DNA of 64,000 bases, taken from contig NC_134833.1 of NCBI RefSeq assembly GCF_004210375.1, positions 47,238,782 to 47,302,781 of the forward strand, in the 5' to 3' direction. Position numbers and translations under genes: made by a program. This DNA comes from Tachypleus tridentatus. Lineage: Eukaryota > Arthropoda > Merostomata > Xiphosura > Limulidae. A model generated the notes under the pieces. That model was not told where the DNA came from, did no database searches, and saw only the letters and a program-made list of their open reading frames with translations. Of this stretch, positions 1 through 8,728 are shown piece by piece. Positions within the stretch are counted from its first letter, which is position 1. The number at the start of each line of letters is the position of its first letter.

Positions 1-150
1 CACTATTCGTTGGTAAAAGAGTAGCCCAAGAGTTGGCGGTGGATGGTGATGACTAGCTGCCTTCCCTCTAGTCTTACACTGCTAAATTAGGGACGACTAG
101 CACAGATAGCCCTCGAGCAGCTTTGTGCGAAATTCCAAAAAAACAAACAA
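1..150 (+). mobile_element. SINE-A, 3' part, cut by window edge
   Basis: This is the body and tail of the tRNA-derived SINE that recurs in this window. It includes the block reading agttggcggtggatggtgat, the tagccctcgagcagctttgtg tail motif (shown here in part) and an A-rich end at about 137-150. The tRNA-like head would lie to the left of the window. Assignment is by direct comparison with the full copy at 3641-3917. Confidence 0.85.
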
Positions 151-1307
151 ACCTTCCAAACAAAAGTCGCTATTATTGATCTTTGATTGCCATTAGCATT
201 ATTACGAGTTGTTCGTGTGACTGCAATGTATCCAAGAGAAGAAAACCTAAAATTTTGCACACATAGTAAGGTGATACTGTGGGTGTATACCAGGGTGTTA
301 GGATTTGACTTTAAAATTGTGTTTTTGCCCTATAGTTCTTAAGCCTAATTATTCTGCTTCATAAAGATCTATAAATAAGTATAATTTTTTTTCCTCTTAC
401 TCAATAAACAACATGAGGATATTTCCTGCGAAATATACTATTTTCAACATAAACATGGTAACTTTAAACATTTGAAGTGAACTAACTTTTGGAAATAGAA
501 ACAAAGAATACTGCAGAATTCAAAGACTGAAAAAAAATCTATAGAAAACAGGCAACAAAAATATGAACTAAACTCAGCTATAACAACAGAATGTCACTAG
601 AAATATTCGTGAAAATAAGATAAAGTTTTGTCCTTCATTCATCATGTCCATCTTATTTAGAAGTGTTGATATCTTAACACTGAGTGAAATACTTTGTTCT
701 AGAACCTTTCTACAGAAATGTGTACACAAGGTAGCCAAGTAATTACTTGTTGGCACAATAACAATATTGGTTGCATCCCTTGTTTCAACCACACAAAACT
801 GATTGGTTTATCTCCTGTGATCAGAGATGTGTGCTGTCCGTGATGGGAAGTAACTTGTCGCCTTTCATTGTCCATCCACGGCCATCGAGAAAGTAAATTG
901 ATAAAATGTTCACTTTGTCAATTTGTGCAGCAAGAGCAGCTCTGTAAAGGTATTACATAAAGCCATCCTATTTTGGGTGAGAAGCTTTAGAAGTATTGTC
1001 TTGTTTGTGAGGAACATCTTTGTTCTAGCTTCTAATAGATCAGTTTCGGACATTTTCACATTGTAATTATAGACAGCGCTTGAGATATTAACTCGTCAGC
1101 AATGGAAGATGAACCACGAGTGCATCAATCTTAATTTTTAACTTGTTTTCAGCCGCCCTTTCTTAGTGGTGAAATATAAGATAGTTCATACTGTTTCGTC
1201 CACTTAGGCTGTAGTTCAATAGAAGTGGCCAACATGTTGAAGAACTAGTTTCATAGCATAATCAAGTGATATATGAATAGAGTCGATAACTGGTGTGTGT
1301 AGAAGTG
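151..1307. other. AT-rich spacer, nothing recognised
   Basis: No gene, RNA or repeat was recognised. Short open frames here have no family resemblance and no splice context that I would trust. Confidence 0.5.
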
Positions 1308-1440
1308 TGCCCTCCAGTGGCACAGCGAGATGTCTGCGGACTCACACCAATAGAAACCAGGTTTCAATACCCGTGGTGGGAAGAGCACAGATAGCCTATT
1401 GTTTAGCTTTGTGCTTAACTCTAAACGAACGAACTTCCAT
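1308..1440 (+). mobile_element. SINE-B copy
   Basis: This is a second tRNA-derived SINE family. The head reads ccctccagtggcacagcgag, followed by a degenerate B-box-like stretch (aggtttcaatacccg), then gggaagagcacagatagcc and the tail tagctttgtgcttaactc. It shares only its tail with SINE-A. The best-preserved relative in the window is the minus-strand copy at 50500-50622. Confidence 0.7.
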
Positions 1441-2028
1441 CCTTAACAAAACATAAAAAAACACAACAAACAACAAGGAACATTTCAACAGTGTGTATCA
1501 AAATGTTTATCTTTTGTAGTTGTTCAAGTTTTCCGAAGATACCATCAAGAGAAACTGAAGATAAACAAACTTTGATCCAAAAGTTTGCTCTAAAACTGCA
1601 ATATGGGAGCCGAAGTACAAGACAAGTTTAGACTTTAATGTGCTTGAGCGATAGCTTTCAGTATTGGTCACTTTTATACCACATAGAATCATCTGTCTGT
1701 AAATATCATGTACAGTTGGAATGATCAAAAAGTAATAGTTGGAAACACTAATTTTGTTTATTTGAATGTTGTCATTATATTAATATTTTAATCATAATTT
1801 TGATTAATATATTATTTAATGTGCCACTAATGAACGTAATCAATACTTACAGTTAAGCAATTTATCAAATTAATCACTAGCTCGTTAAAATAAAATTCTG
1901 CTTGGTGTCTATTTCTCAAGTTACCAGAAATACAATCACGTCCAATGTTCTTAACTCAGTTTTATTTTATGTACTCTGTTCACTCTTGTTTGTTGGAAAT
2001 GAACACTTGATTTTAACTTTGTATATAG
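1441..2028. other. AT-rich spacer, nothing recognised
   Basis: The minus-strand open frame at 1507-1728 has no recognisable domain. I see no repeats or genes here. Confidence 0.5.
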
Positions 2029-2363
2029 ACTCACTGGTTACTTTATTAGGTACACCTATCTAGTACGGGGTGGGATCTTTTCTTTCCAAAACAACCTGAA
2101 TTCTTTGTGACATGGTTCAAGAAAGTGATGGAAAAATTCCTTTGAGATTTTGGCCTATGATGACTCGATGGTATCACATAGTTCCTGCAGATTTGTCGAT
2201 CACACATTCACTCTGCCAACCTTCTATTCCACTTCACCCCAAAGGTGCTCTATTGAATTTAGATCTGGGGACTGTGCAGTTCATTGGAATACATTAAAGT
2301 CACTGTCATGTTCATAGAACCAACTTGAGATGATATGTCCTTTGTGACATGGCGCATTATTGT
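2029..2363 (-). pseudogene. Tc1/mariner transposase C-terminal remnant
   Basis: Read on the minus strand, this encodes the end of a Tc1-type DD34E transposase. It begins with NNAPCHK, where the family has D-N-A-P, so the second catalytic aspartate has become asparagine. Then come QSPDLNSIEHLWGE, which carries the third catalytic residue (Glu), and a tail ending near KIPPRTR and VYLIK. At least three in-frame stops interrupt it. The left edge (actttattaggtacacc) resembles the terminal region of vertebrate and invertebrate Tc1-like elements. The N-terminal half is missing: the fossil stops just before the minisatellite that starts near 2397. Confidence 0.8.
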
Positions 2364-2396
2364 GTGTTCTTCGTTAATATATAAGTTATGTGGCTG

Positions 2397-3400
2397 TCAT
2401 GTAAAATGGAGCATGTAAAACATAGTGTTTTAATAAAGTTTACATATTAATAGAGCATGTAAAACATAGTGTTTTGATAAAGTTTACATATTAATGGAAC
2501 ATGTAAAACACAGTGTTTTGATAAAGTTTACATATTAATGGAGCATGTAAAGCACAGTGTTTTGATAAAGTTTACATATTAATGGAGCATGTAAAACACA
2601 GTGTTTTGATAAAGTTTAGATATTAATGGAGCATGTAAAACACAGTGTTTTGATAAAGTTTAGATATTAATGGAGCATGTAAAACACAGTGTTTTGATAA
2701 AGTTTAGATATTAATGGAGCATGTAAAACACAGTGTTTTGATAAAGTTTAGATATTAATGGAGCATGTAAAACACAGTGTTTTGATAAAGTTTAAATATA
2801 TTAATGGAGCATGTAAAACACAGTGTTTTGATAAAGTTTACATATTAATGGAGCATGTAAAACACAGTGTTTTGATAAAGTTTACATATTAATGGAACAT
2901 GTAAAACACAGTGTTTTGATAAAGTTTAGATATTAATGGAGCATGTAAAACATAGTGTTTTAATAGTTTACATATTAATGGAGCATGTAAAACATAGTGT
3001 TTTAATAAAGTTTACATATTAATGGAGCATGTAAAACATAGTGTTTTAATAAAGTTTACATATTAATGGAGCATGTAAAACATAGTGTTTTAATAAAGTT
3101 TACATATTAATGGAGCATGTAAAACATAGTGTTTTGATAAAGTTTAGATATTAATGGAGCATGTAAAACATAGTGTTTTAATAAAGGTTACATATTAATG
3201 GAACATGTAAACCAGTATTTTAATAAAGTTTACACATTAATGGAACATGTAAAACTCTGTTTTAATAAAGTTTACATATTAATAAAACATGTAAAACAGT
3301 GTTTCAAAAAAGTTTACATATTAGTGGAACATGTAAAACAGTGTTTTAATATAGTTTACATATTAATAAAAAATGTAAAACATAGTGTTTTATGTTAATC
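2397..3400. repeat. 44-bp minisatellite, about 22 units
   Basis: A tandem array with a 44-bp period, for example unit starts at 2407, 2451 and 2495. A typical unit contains tggagcatgtaaaacacagt followed by gttttgataaagtttacata and a short link. Each unit has an odd-length palindrome (aaaacac-a-gtgtttt) and inverted arms atgtaaa/tttacat. Two unit variants (catagtgttttaat and cacagtgttttgat) lie in blocks rather than alternating, which suggests local homogenisation. The last units (about 3200-3395) are 42 bp long, so a repetitive 14-residue open frame appears at 3198-3398. I treat that frame as a by-product, not a gene. Confidence 0.95.
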
Positions 3401-3640
3401 ATGTACATCACTTTTGAACGGTCTTTAGTTACTTTTTATAAAAAGTTTCTTCTTGCTTTCTGCAAAATTAAATTTTATTACAGCACTGTTTTAAAAGCCT
3501 ACTCCTTTGAAAATAGGTTTCAATTGACAATTATAAAACATTAGATGGTGATTTGACATGTTCTTCTGTTGATGATAAAGTGAAAGTGTACATTTGAACA
3601 GTATTTTTTTAAAAATAATGTAATCAAATATCAACTGCTT

Positions 3641-3917
3641 TGGCCCGGCATGGCCAAGCGTGTTAAGGCGTGCGACTCGTAATCTGAGAATCGCGGGTTC
3701 GCATCCCAGTCGCGCCAAGCATGCTCGCCCTCCCAGTCGTGGGGGCGTTATAATGTGACGGTCAATCTCACTATTCGTTGGTAAAAAAGTAGCCCAAGAG
3801 TTGGCGGTGGATGGTGATGACTAGCTGCCTTCCCTCTAGAATTACACTGCTAATTTAGAGACGGCTAGCACAGATAGCCCTCGAGTATCTTTGTGCGAAA
3901 TTAAAAAAAAAAAAAAA
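3641..3917 (+). mobile_element. SINE-A, full-length copy with target-site duplication
   Basis: This is the best complete copy. The tRNA-like head (3642-3718) has an A box (tggccaagcgtgttaagg) and a B box (gggttcgcatcc). The body runs from gcatgctcgccctcccag to the gctagcacagatagccctcg tail, ending in 15 A. It is flanked by an 11-bp target-site duplication with one mismatch: atcaactgctt at 3630-3640 and atcaactactt at 3919-3929. The anticodon loop reads CTCGTAA in tRNA alignment, so the source was probably a tRNA-Thr(CGT)-like gene; that is inference. It is transcribed from its internal RNA polymerase III promoter, if at all. Confidence 0.93.
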
Positions 3918-3929
3918 CATCAACTACTT

Positions 3930-5519
3930 CATTAAACATATTTTTGCAATTCCTGTTCTGTGAAATTACGTATTTTTCTGTGAAAGTTTCTATTTTATTT
4001 TGAAACTATAGCGCAAAGAGCACAGATACGGGAAAAATAGTGTAGTTTTCTTTTCAAGAAAAACACGACAAGTTTCCATAATACACAATAATGAATTGTG
4101 TATGTAGTACATCTTCATAGACACACAAACAAACAAATTTTATTATTTTTTCTTTAACTTCTGAAATCTAGAACAAAACAATATTATCCTTCCAAAATAG
4201 TAATATTATTTATGAAGAGAATATTAGTACAATACATTTACATATTGGTGTAATTGTTTTATTGTTACTGGACGTAACCTCCTATAAAAATAAGTAATAA
4301 AACTACAAGTGGATCGAGAAAACAAATCACTGGAAGTATGAAGGACATTAAAGAAGAATGGTTGACACCTGGACAAATAATACATTCTATATGTATAACT
4401 GAATAAATATGATAAAACAGCTTTGTTTACAAAACATTAAGTATATAATATGGTTAAAAAGGATAGTTTCGTAAACTTATACTTTATTTTATTTGTTGAT
4501 ATTATATATTTAACTTATTACTTTCTAAGAAAGTATGCTTGTTTATTGCGTTAATGTTTTGTATCCTTGATTGTTTCATCACTTGTAACATTACAAAAAC
4601 TCTCTTCATCTACTTGTGATTGTGGATAACAATATTACTAAAATGTTATATAAATACTGCCATGTCCATACAGTCCTTTATAACTATCATTCACATGTAA
4701 TTCAACTATTTCATGTACATTCTATGTATCTTAGTTACTTGATCTTCACATGACGCAGTTTTATTTATAATTATTATTCTTATTATTTTTGTTTGTTTGT
4801 TGGTGTTGATTGTTAAATTTTTATTAATGTATAAAGTTTCCAGTAGATTGTATTGTCTTCGTTTCTGAAATGTTCTGAAACTACGATCACATCTATAATT
4901 GCTTTAAACAAGCAGCAGTATTCGGTTTCATTAAGGTGACTATAGCAAGTTTGTGCCTTGGTCTTTCCATTTTTTTAGCACAACCTGATAGCAAAGATGT
5001 TATTATTAACACACTATAAGATAATACAAAAGTGATAAATAAAACTGTGTGGTGGTTCACTGTGTTGAAGACTTGACAAGTTTGCGTTTTTAGTACTCTT
5101 TGTTTTATACTCTTGTTTTTTCAGTTACTTCTAAATCATTTTCTAAATGAACTGAAGCTGTTCCTTAAAACTGTCCAGAGATCATTATGTTATCTAAAGA
5201 ATGGAATTTCTCAAAAAATCCAGAAGTAATGAAACCTGTATATCCTGAATTAACTGCCAAACAGCACAACAAACATTTTTACAATTTATATTGATTGCTG
5301 GTGTCTAAACCAGTTTAGTATTACTCAGTTGACACCAAGCATTTCATTTTATTCCAGCCACCAGCTGTTACCCTCCACAGATACGTGTACATTCATAACC
5401 TACTACAAACAGACAGTATAATTGACAATATCTCTATGTAAGATGTCAGTTAAAGCAAACTAACCGAGATCTTGTTCAGTAAATCATGCACAACTGGCAA
5501 ATCTTCTACCATCAGTCCC
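3930..5519. other. AT-rich spacer, nothing recognised
   Basis: No coding region, RNA gene or family repeat was recognised between the SINE and the LINE. Confidence 0.45.
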
Positions 5520-5574
5520 AAAGTCATATGAGACAGGGTTCGATAGGTCAGTGGGCACTACACTTCTGTACCCC

Positions 5575-6680
5575 CCTCGATCTTACTCTCTGATGGCCAA
5601 GAAGTAGCTGATATCCGGAGCATCGCCGATACTCTAGGTGAAAGCTTCTGCCGGGTATTTAGCACTTCTGCTTGTTCCTCCACCTTCTTAGCCATCAAAA
5701 ATCCGGCAGAGCGATCTCCTCTTTCCTTAAGAACTGATAGTCTCTATGATTACAATCGTCCCTTTACACTGGTGGAACTGAAACTGGCCCTTCATCGGTC
5801 TGGCAGAACATCTGTTGGACCAGATGATGTACACTATGACATGTTGCGCCATCTATCTCCTGCTTCTCTTGATATTCTTCTAATTGTTTTTAAAAGGATC
5901 TGGCAGGAGAATGTTTTGCCTAATGCTTGGCGCCAGATTATTTATTATCTTGCCTTTCTCTAAGCCTGGGAAAGATCCCAAGATTCCTTCAAACTTCTGT
6001 CCAATTGCTTTGACGAGCTGTCTCTGTAAGACCTTAGAAAGAATGGATAATGCTCGTCTTGTTTGGTTCCTCGAATTGAACAGCACTCCACCACGGACCG
6101 CCTGATTCGACTTGGAACGTCAATCAGAAAAGCCTTTCTCAAACGACAACATCTTGTATCAATATTCTTTGACATTTAAAAGGCTTATGACACAACGTGA
6201 AGGTATGGAATTTTGCGAGACCTCCATATCTATGGGTTACATGGCCATTTACGCATTTTTATTAATTTTGTTTAATGAGCAGGAGGTTCCAAGTTCGTGA
6301 ACTTTCCCGTTCTTTTCTACAGGATCTTGCAGTCCCTCAGGGTTGTGTTTTGAGTGTCACACTTTTCAGTATAAAGGTTAATGCCATCACTGAACAACTC
6401 CCTCTCACTGTTGCAAACGGATTCTATGTCGACGACTTTCACATCTCATGTTAGTCGTCGAAAATGAGATATATTGAGCAGCAACTACAAACTGCCCTCG
6501 ATCGTGCACAGAAGTGGACCACGACAAACGACTTTAATTTCTCTCTCTCTAAAACCGTTTGTATAAACTTTTGCCGTCAATGTGGTATTCATCCTGATCC
6601 TGAACTCCGTACTGGTCAAGTTTCACTGCCTGTGGTCCCCGAGACCAAGTTCTTGTGGCTTATCTTTGACCTAAGCTGAC
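5575..6680 (+). pseudogene. LINE reverse transcriptase fossil
   Basis: A continuous frame without ATG runs from about 5577 into TSVGPDDVHYDMLRHLSP. It shifts near 5940 to continue as PFSKPGKDPKIPSNFCPIAL and TSCLCKTLERMDNARLVWFL. The motif A region reads FDI-stop-KAYDTT, with a TAA where the family has Glu before KAYD (about 6168-6195). Further stops follow at about 6272, then the frame returns as LAVPQGCVLSVTLFS. The catalytic box is intact as FYVDDF (about 6423-6440). The thumb region at 6464-6679 has SKTVCINFC and HPDPEL, characteristic of this LINE group. It would copy LINE (and SINE) RNA at nicked target DNA if functional; it is not. Confidence 0.85.
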
Positions 6681-7304
6681 CTTAATACCATACATTAAGC
6701 AGCTACAGGTCAAATGTACAAGAGTACTGAACATCCTCCGTGTCCTCTCAACCACAAGTTGGGGAGCGGATGGATGTTCTATGTTAAACATATATCGTGC
6801 TCCTATTCGATTGAAACTCGACTATGGATCACTGGTCTATGGCTCTGCCAGACCATCAGCCTTAAAGATGCTAGACCCCATTCATCATCAAGGGCTTCGG
6901 CTCTGCACTATGGCTTTCTGCACCTCCCCAGTTTAGAGCTTATACACGTAGAGTCTCATGAACCTTCTTTGCACCTTTGCCATCTGCAACTGTCTTTACT
7001 ATATTCTTCAAAACTTCATTCCTTACCAAAGCATCCCACCTGGAGTTGTGTTTTCCTTCCTCGTTGGGCCATACTTTTTCAGAACAGATGATCTGTCATT
7101 GCTCCTTTTGGCCTTCGCATCCAGGCGCAGTTAGATGAATTGGGTCTGTCCTTGGATAACATTGCAGTATCCATTGGTCAGCCCATCCCACCATGGCTTA
7201 TTACAATCCCCAAATGTGACCTTTCTTTAAGTCATCTGAGAAGAGCAGATACTCCCGATTGGAAGTACAGTTTTATTTACTGAACATCTTTCGAACAATC
7301 TTTC

Positions 7305-7756
7305 CATTCCAATTTATACAGATGGTTCCAAATCAGGTGACTCTATGGGCTTTGCCATGGTTTTTTTGCTGTTCGATGGTTGCACACAGAATCCTCTCTA
7401 CAGCTTCTGTGTTCACTGCTGAACTGTACGCCATTTCTCTTGCCCTGGATCATATTGAAGCTAAGCAGTATTCCAACTGCACTATGTATACTGACTCGCT
7501 TAGTTCTTTACTGGCTCTGGAATCGCTTCACGTTGGTTCACACCCTGTTCTCGCTGATATTCAAAACCGACTGGCCCATTTCTCATTAACATCTACTTCT
7601 ATCCAGTTTTTCTGGATACCAGGCCACGTTCGTATTCACAGAAACGAGCTTGCAGACACGGCAGCTAAATCTATCTGCTCTGACACTATTAGCGCAGTGC
7701 CTATTCCATACATGGACTGTGGTCCTGTATACAAGGCTCGGCTCTGTACCAGCTGA
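7305..7756 (+). pseudogene. LINE RNase H domain, frameshifted
   Basis: The RNase HI domain of the LINE. It opens with IYTDGSKSGDSMGFAMV (about 7314-7365, first catalytic Asp), then after a frameshift continues as FTAELYAISLALDHIEA (catalytic Glu), MYTDSLSSLLALES (third Asp) and FFWIPGHVRIHRNELADTAA with the final His and Asp. The catalytic residues are all visible but lie in different frames. Presence of RNase H distinguishes this LINE from CR1-like elements elsewhere in the window. Confidence 0.85.
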
Positions 7757-7877
7757 CAGTCGACTTGGAGTGAGCAATGCGAAAACAAGCTTTTCCAAAT
7801 AAAACCCTATATTGGACTTTGGCCGTCTTGCTTCCGTAAGGTTCGGAAGGAGGAAGTTGTTCTAACTAGACTACGCA

Positions 7878-8141
7878 TTGGACACAGTTTTTTTAGCTCG
7901 TCATTTTCCTTTATCTGGAACTGATGCACCAGTGTGTAGTTTGTGTAACACTCAGATCACCATAAGCTACATTTTACTTTCTTGCCATTGTTACGACTCT
8001 CAACGACGGCACTATTTTAAACACGTTCTGTTCCAAGGTTTGTCCATAACGTTAAACAGTGTTATTGGTGATGGTGATACTGTCCACCTTGATAAAGTTT
8101 TTAGTTTTTTAAAGGCCATTAATCTTTTTAATGTCATTTAA
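7878..8141 (+). pseudogene. LINE C-terminal segment with CxxC remnant
   Basis: The post-RNase H tail typical of this LINE group. The frame gives APVCSLCNTQITISYILLSC, where relatives usually carry a C-x2-C...H...C zinc knuckle; the histidine is replaced. The coding region ends at 8141 with a plausible natural stop, after which the 3' UTR begins. Confidence 0.6.
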
Positions 8142-8243
8142 GTGTTTTAAATTTATTCATTAAACCTTTTTTCTTTTTGGTTCCCTTTTAAGAATAACAA
8201 TCTCTCTAGTTCGATTTGAAATTAGAAAATGACCATAACATTA

Positions 8244-8331
8244 AATAACTCGACACCAGGACTGGAAAGGCCAACTTCATGTGACGAACGCTGCTGTTTG
8301 AACTATCCGTTAGTCACCCTGGCGAGTTATT
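8244..8331 (+). other. Predicted RNA hairpin 1 in LINE 3' UTR
   Basis: Arm AATAACTCG (8244-8252) is perfectly complementary to CGAGTTATT (8323-8331). A second helix, CCAGG (8256-8260) with CCTGG (8318-8322), stacks inside after a 3-base bulge, and ACT/AGT may extend it. The conserved block gactggaaaggccaactt lies on the loop side. Confidence 0.6.
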
Positions 8332-8399
8332 ATTACAATTTTGTTGCATGTCTTTTAAAACTTTTATTACTTTATTTTTTGATAATGGCCGTAATGACA

Positions 8400-8488
8400 C
8401 ATAACCCGGAACCAGGACTGGAAAGGCCAACTTCAAATGACTGACGGTGGTTCTTGTACTTACCTGTTAGTCTTCCTGACGGGTTATG
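8400..8488 (+). other. Predicted RNA hairpin 2 in LINE 3' UTR
   Basis: Arm CATAACCCG (8400-8408) pairs perfectly with CGGGTTATG (8480-8488). CAGG (8413-8416) pairs with CCTG (8475-8478). Relative to hairpin 1, two outer-stem positions differ (A-T to C-G and T-A to C-G), and both differences keep pairing. Confidence 0.6.
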
Positions 8489-8728
8489 ATAATTACCATT
8501 ATGCTACAGAAAGTCTTTACAACTTCTCTTACTGTAGTTTCTCTCTTAACATTGTAGACTGGATGTCAACATTGGTTTTATGCTATTTATGTTTTTACAT
8601 GCTGTTTTGTTTTACCTTCATTTCTTTTATGAATTTTACTACATTTACTTCACTTTTACCTTTTTACCGGACATTTGGCGCAAATTGCTTAGCTGCTTTG
8701 TGCCATAAAACACTAAATCAACCAACCA

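Larger units (their letters stand above)
8229..8540 (+). repeat. Two-unit ~156-bp tandem repeat in LINE 3' UTR
   Basis: Two tandem units start at about 8229 and 8388. They share an identical 25-base block at 8255-8279 and 8411-8435 that includes accaggactggaaaggccaa. Both then contain a gttagtc...cctg stretch followed by a gggttat/gagttat arm. The repeat lies wholly inside the 3' UTR of the LINE and is not found in the SINEs. Confidence 0.85.
5520..8728 (+). mobile_element. RNase H-bearing LINE, 5'-truncated and broken
   Basis: A non-LTR retrotransposon of the Jockey/I-like group. It starts inside the linker between endonuclease and reverse transcriptase, so ORF1 and the endonuclease are absent. 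The order is: linker, reverse transcriptase, RNase H, a degenerate C-terminal zinc-finger-like segment, 3' UTR, and a tail ending ctttgtgccataaaacacta (shown here in part) near 8728. At least seven frameshifts or stops are visible, so it cannot make its protein. The 3' UTR (8145-8720) has a two-unit tandem repeat with stem-forming arms, and its tail resembles the SINE tails in this window. Confidence 0.88.

Noticed and set aside
3198..3398. 66-residue repetitive protein gene
   Set aside because: It arises only because the last minisatellite units are 42 bp long; no start context, splice site or family resemblance.
2397..3400. CRISPR-like array
   Set aside because: Units are contiguous with no unique spacers, and the genome is animal.
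3642..3718. tRNA gene
   Set aside because: The tRNA-like sequence is the head of a dispersed SINE with body, A-rich tail and target-site duplication, and the T stem is not fully paired.
3491..3718. 75-residue minus-strand gene
   Set aside because: Most of its N-terminal half is antisense to the SINE-A head.
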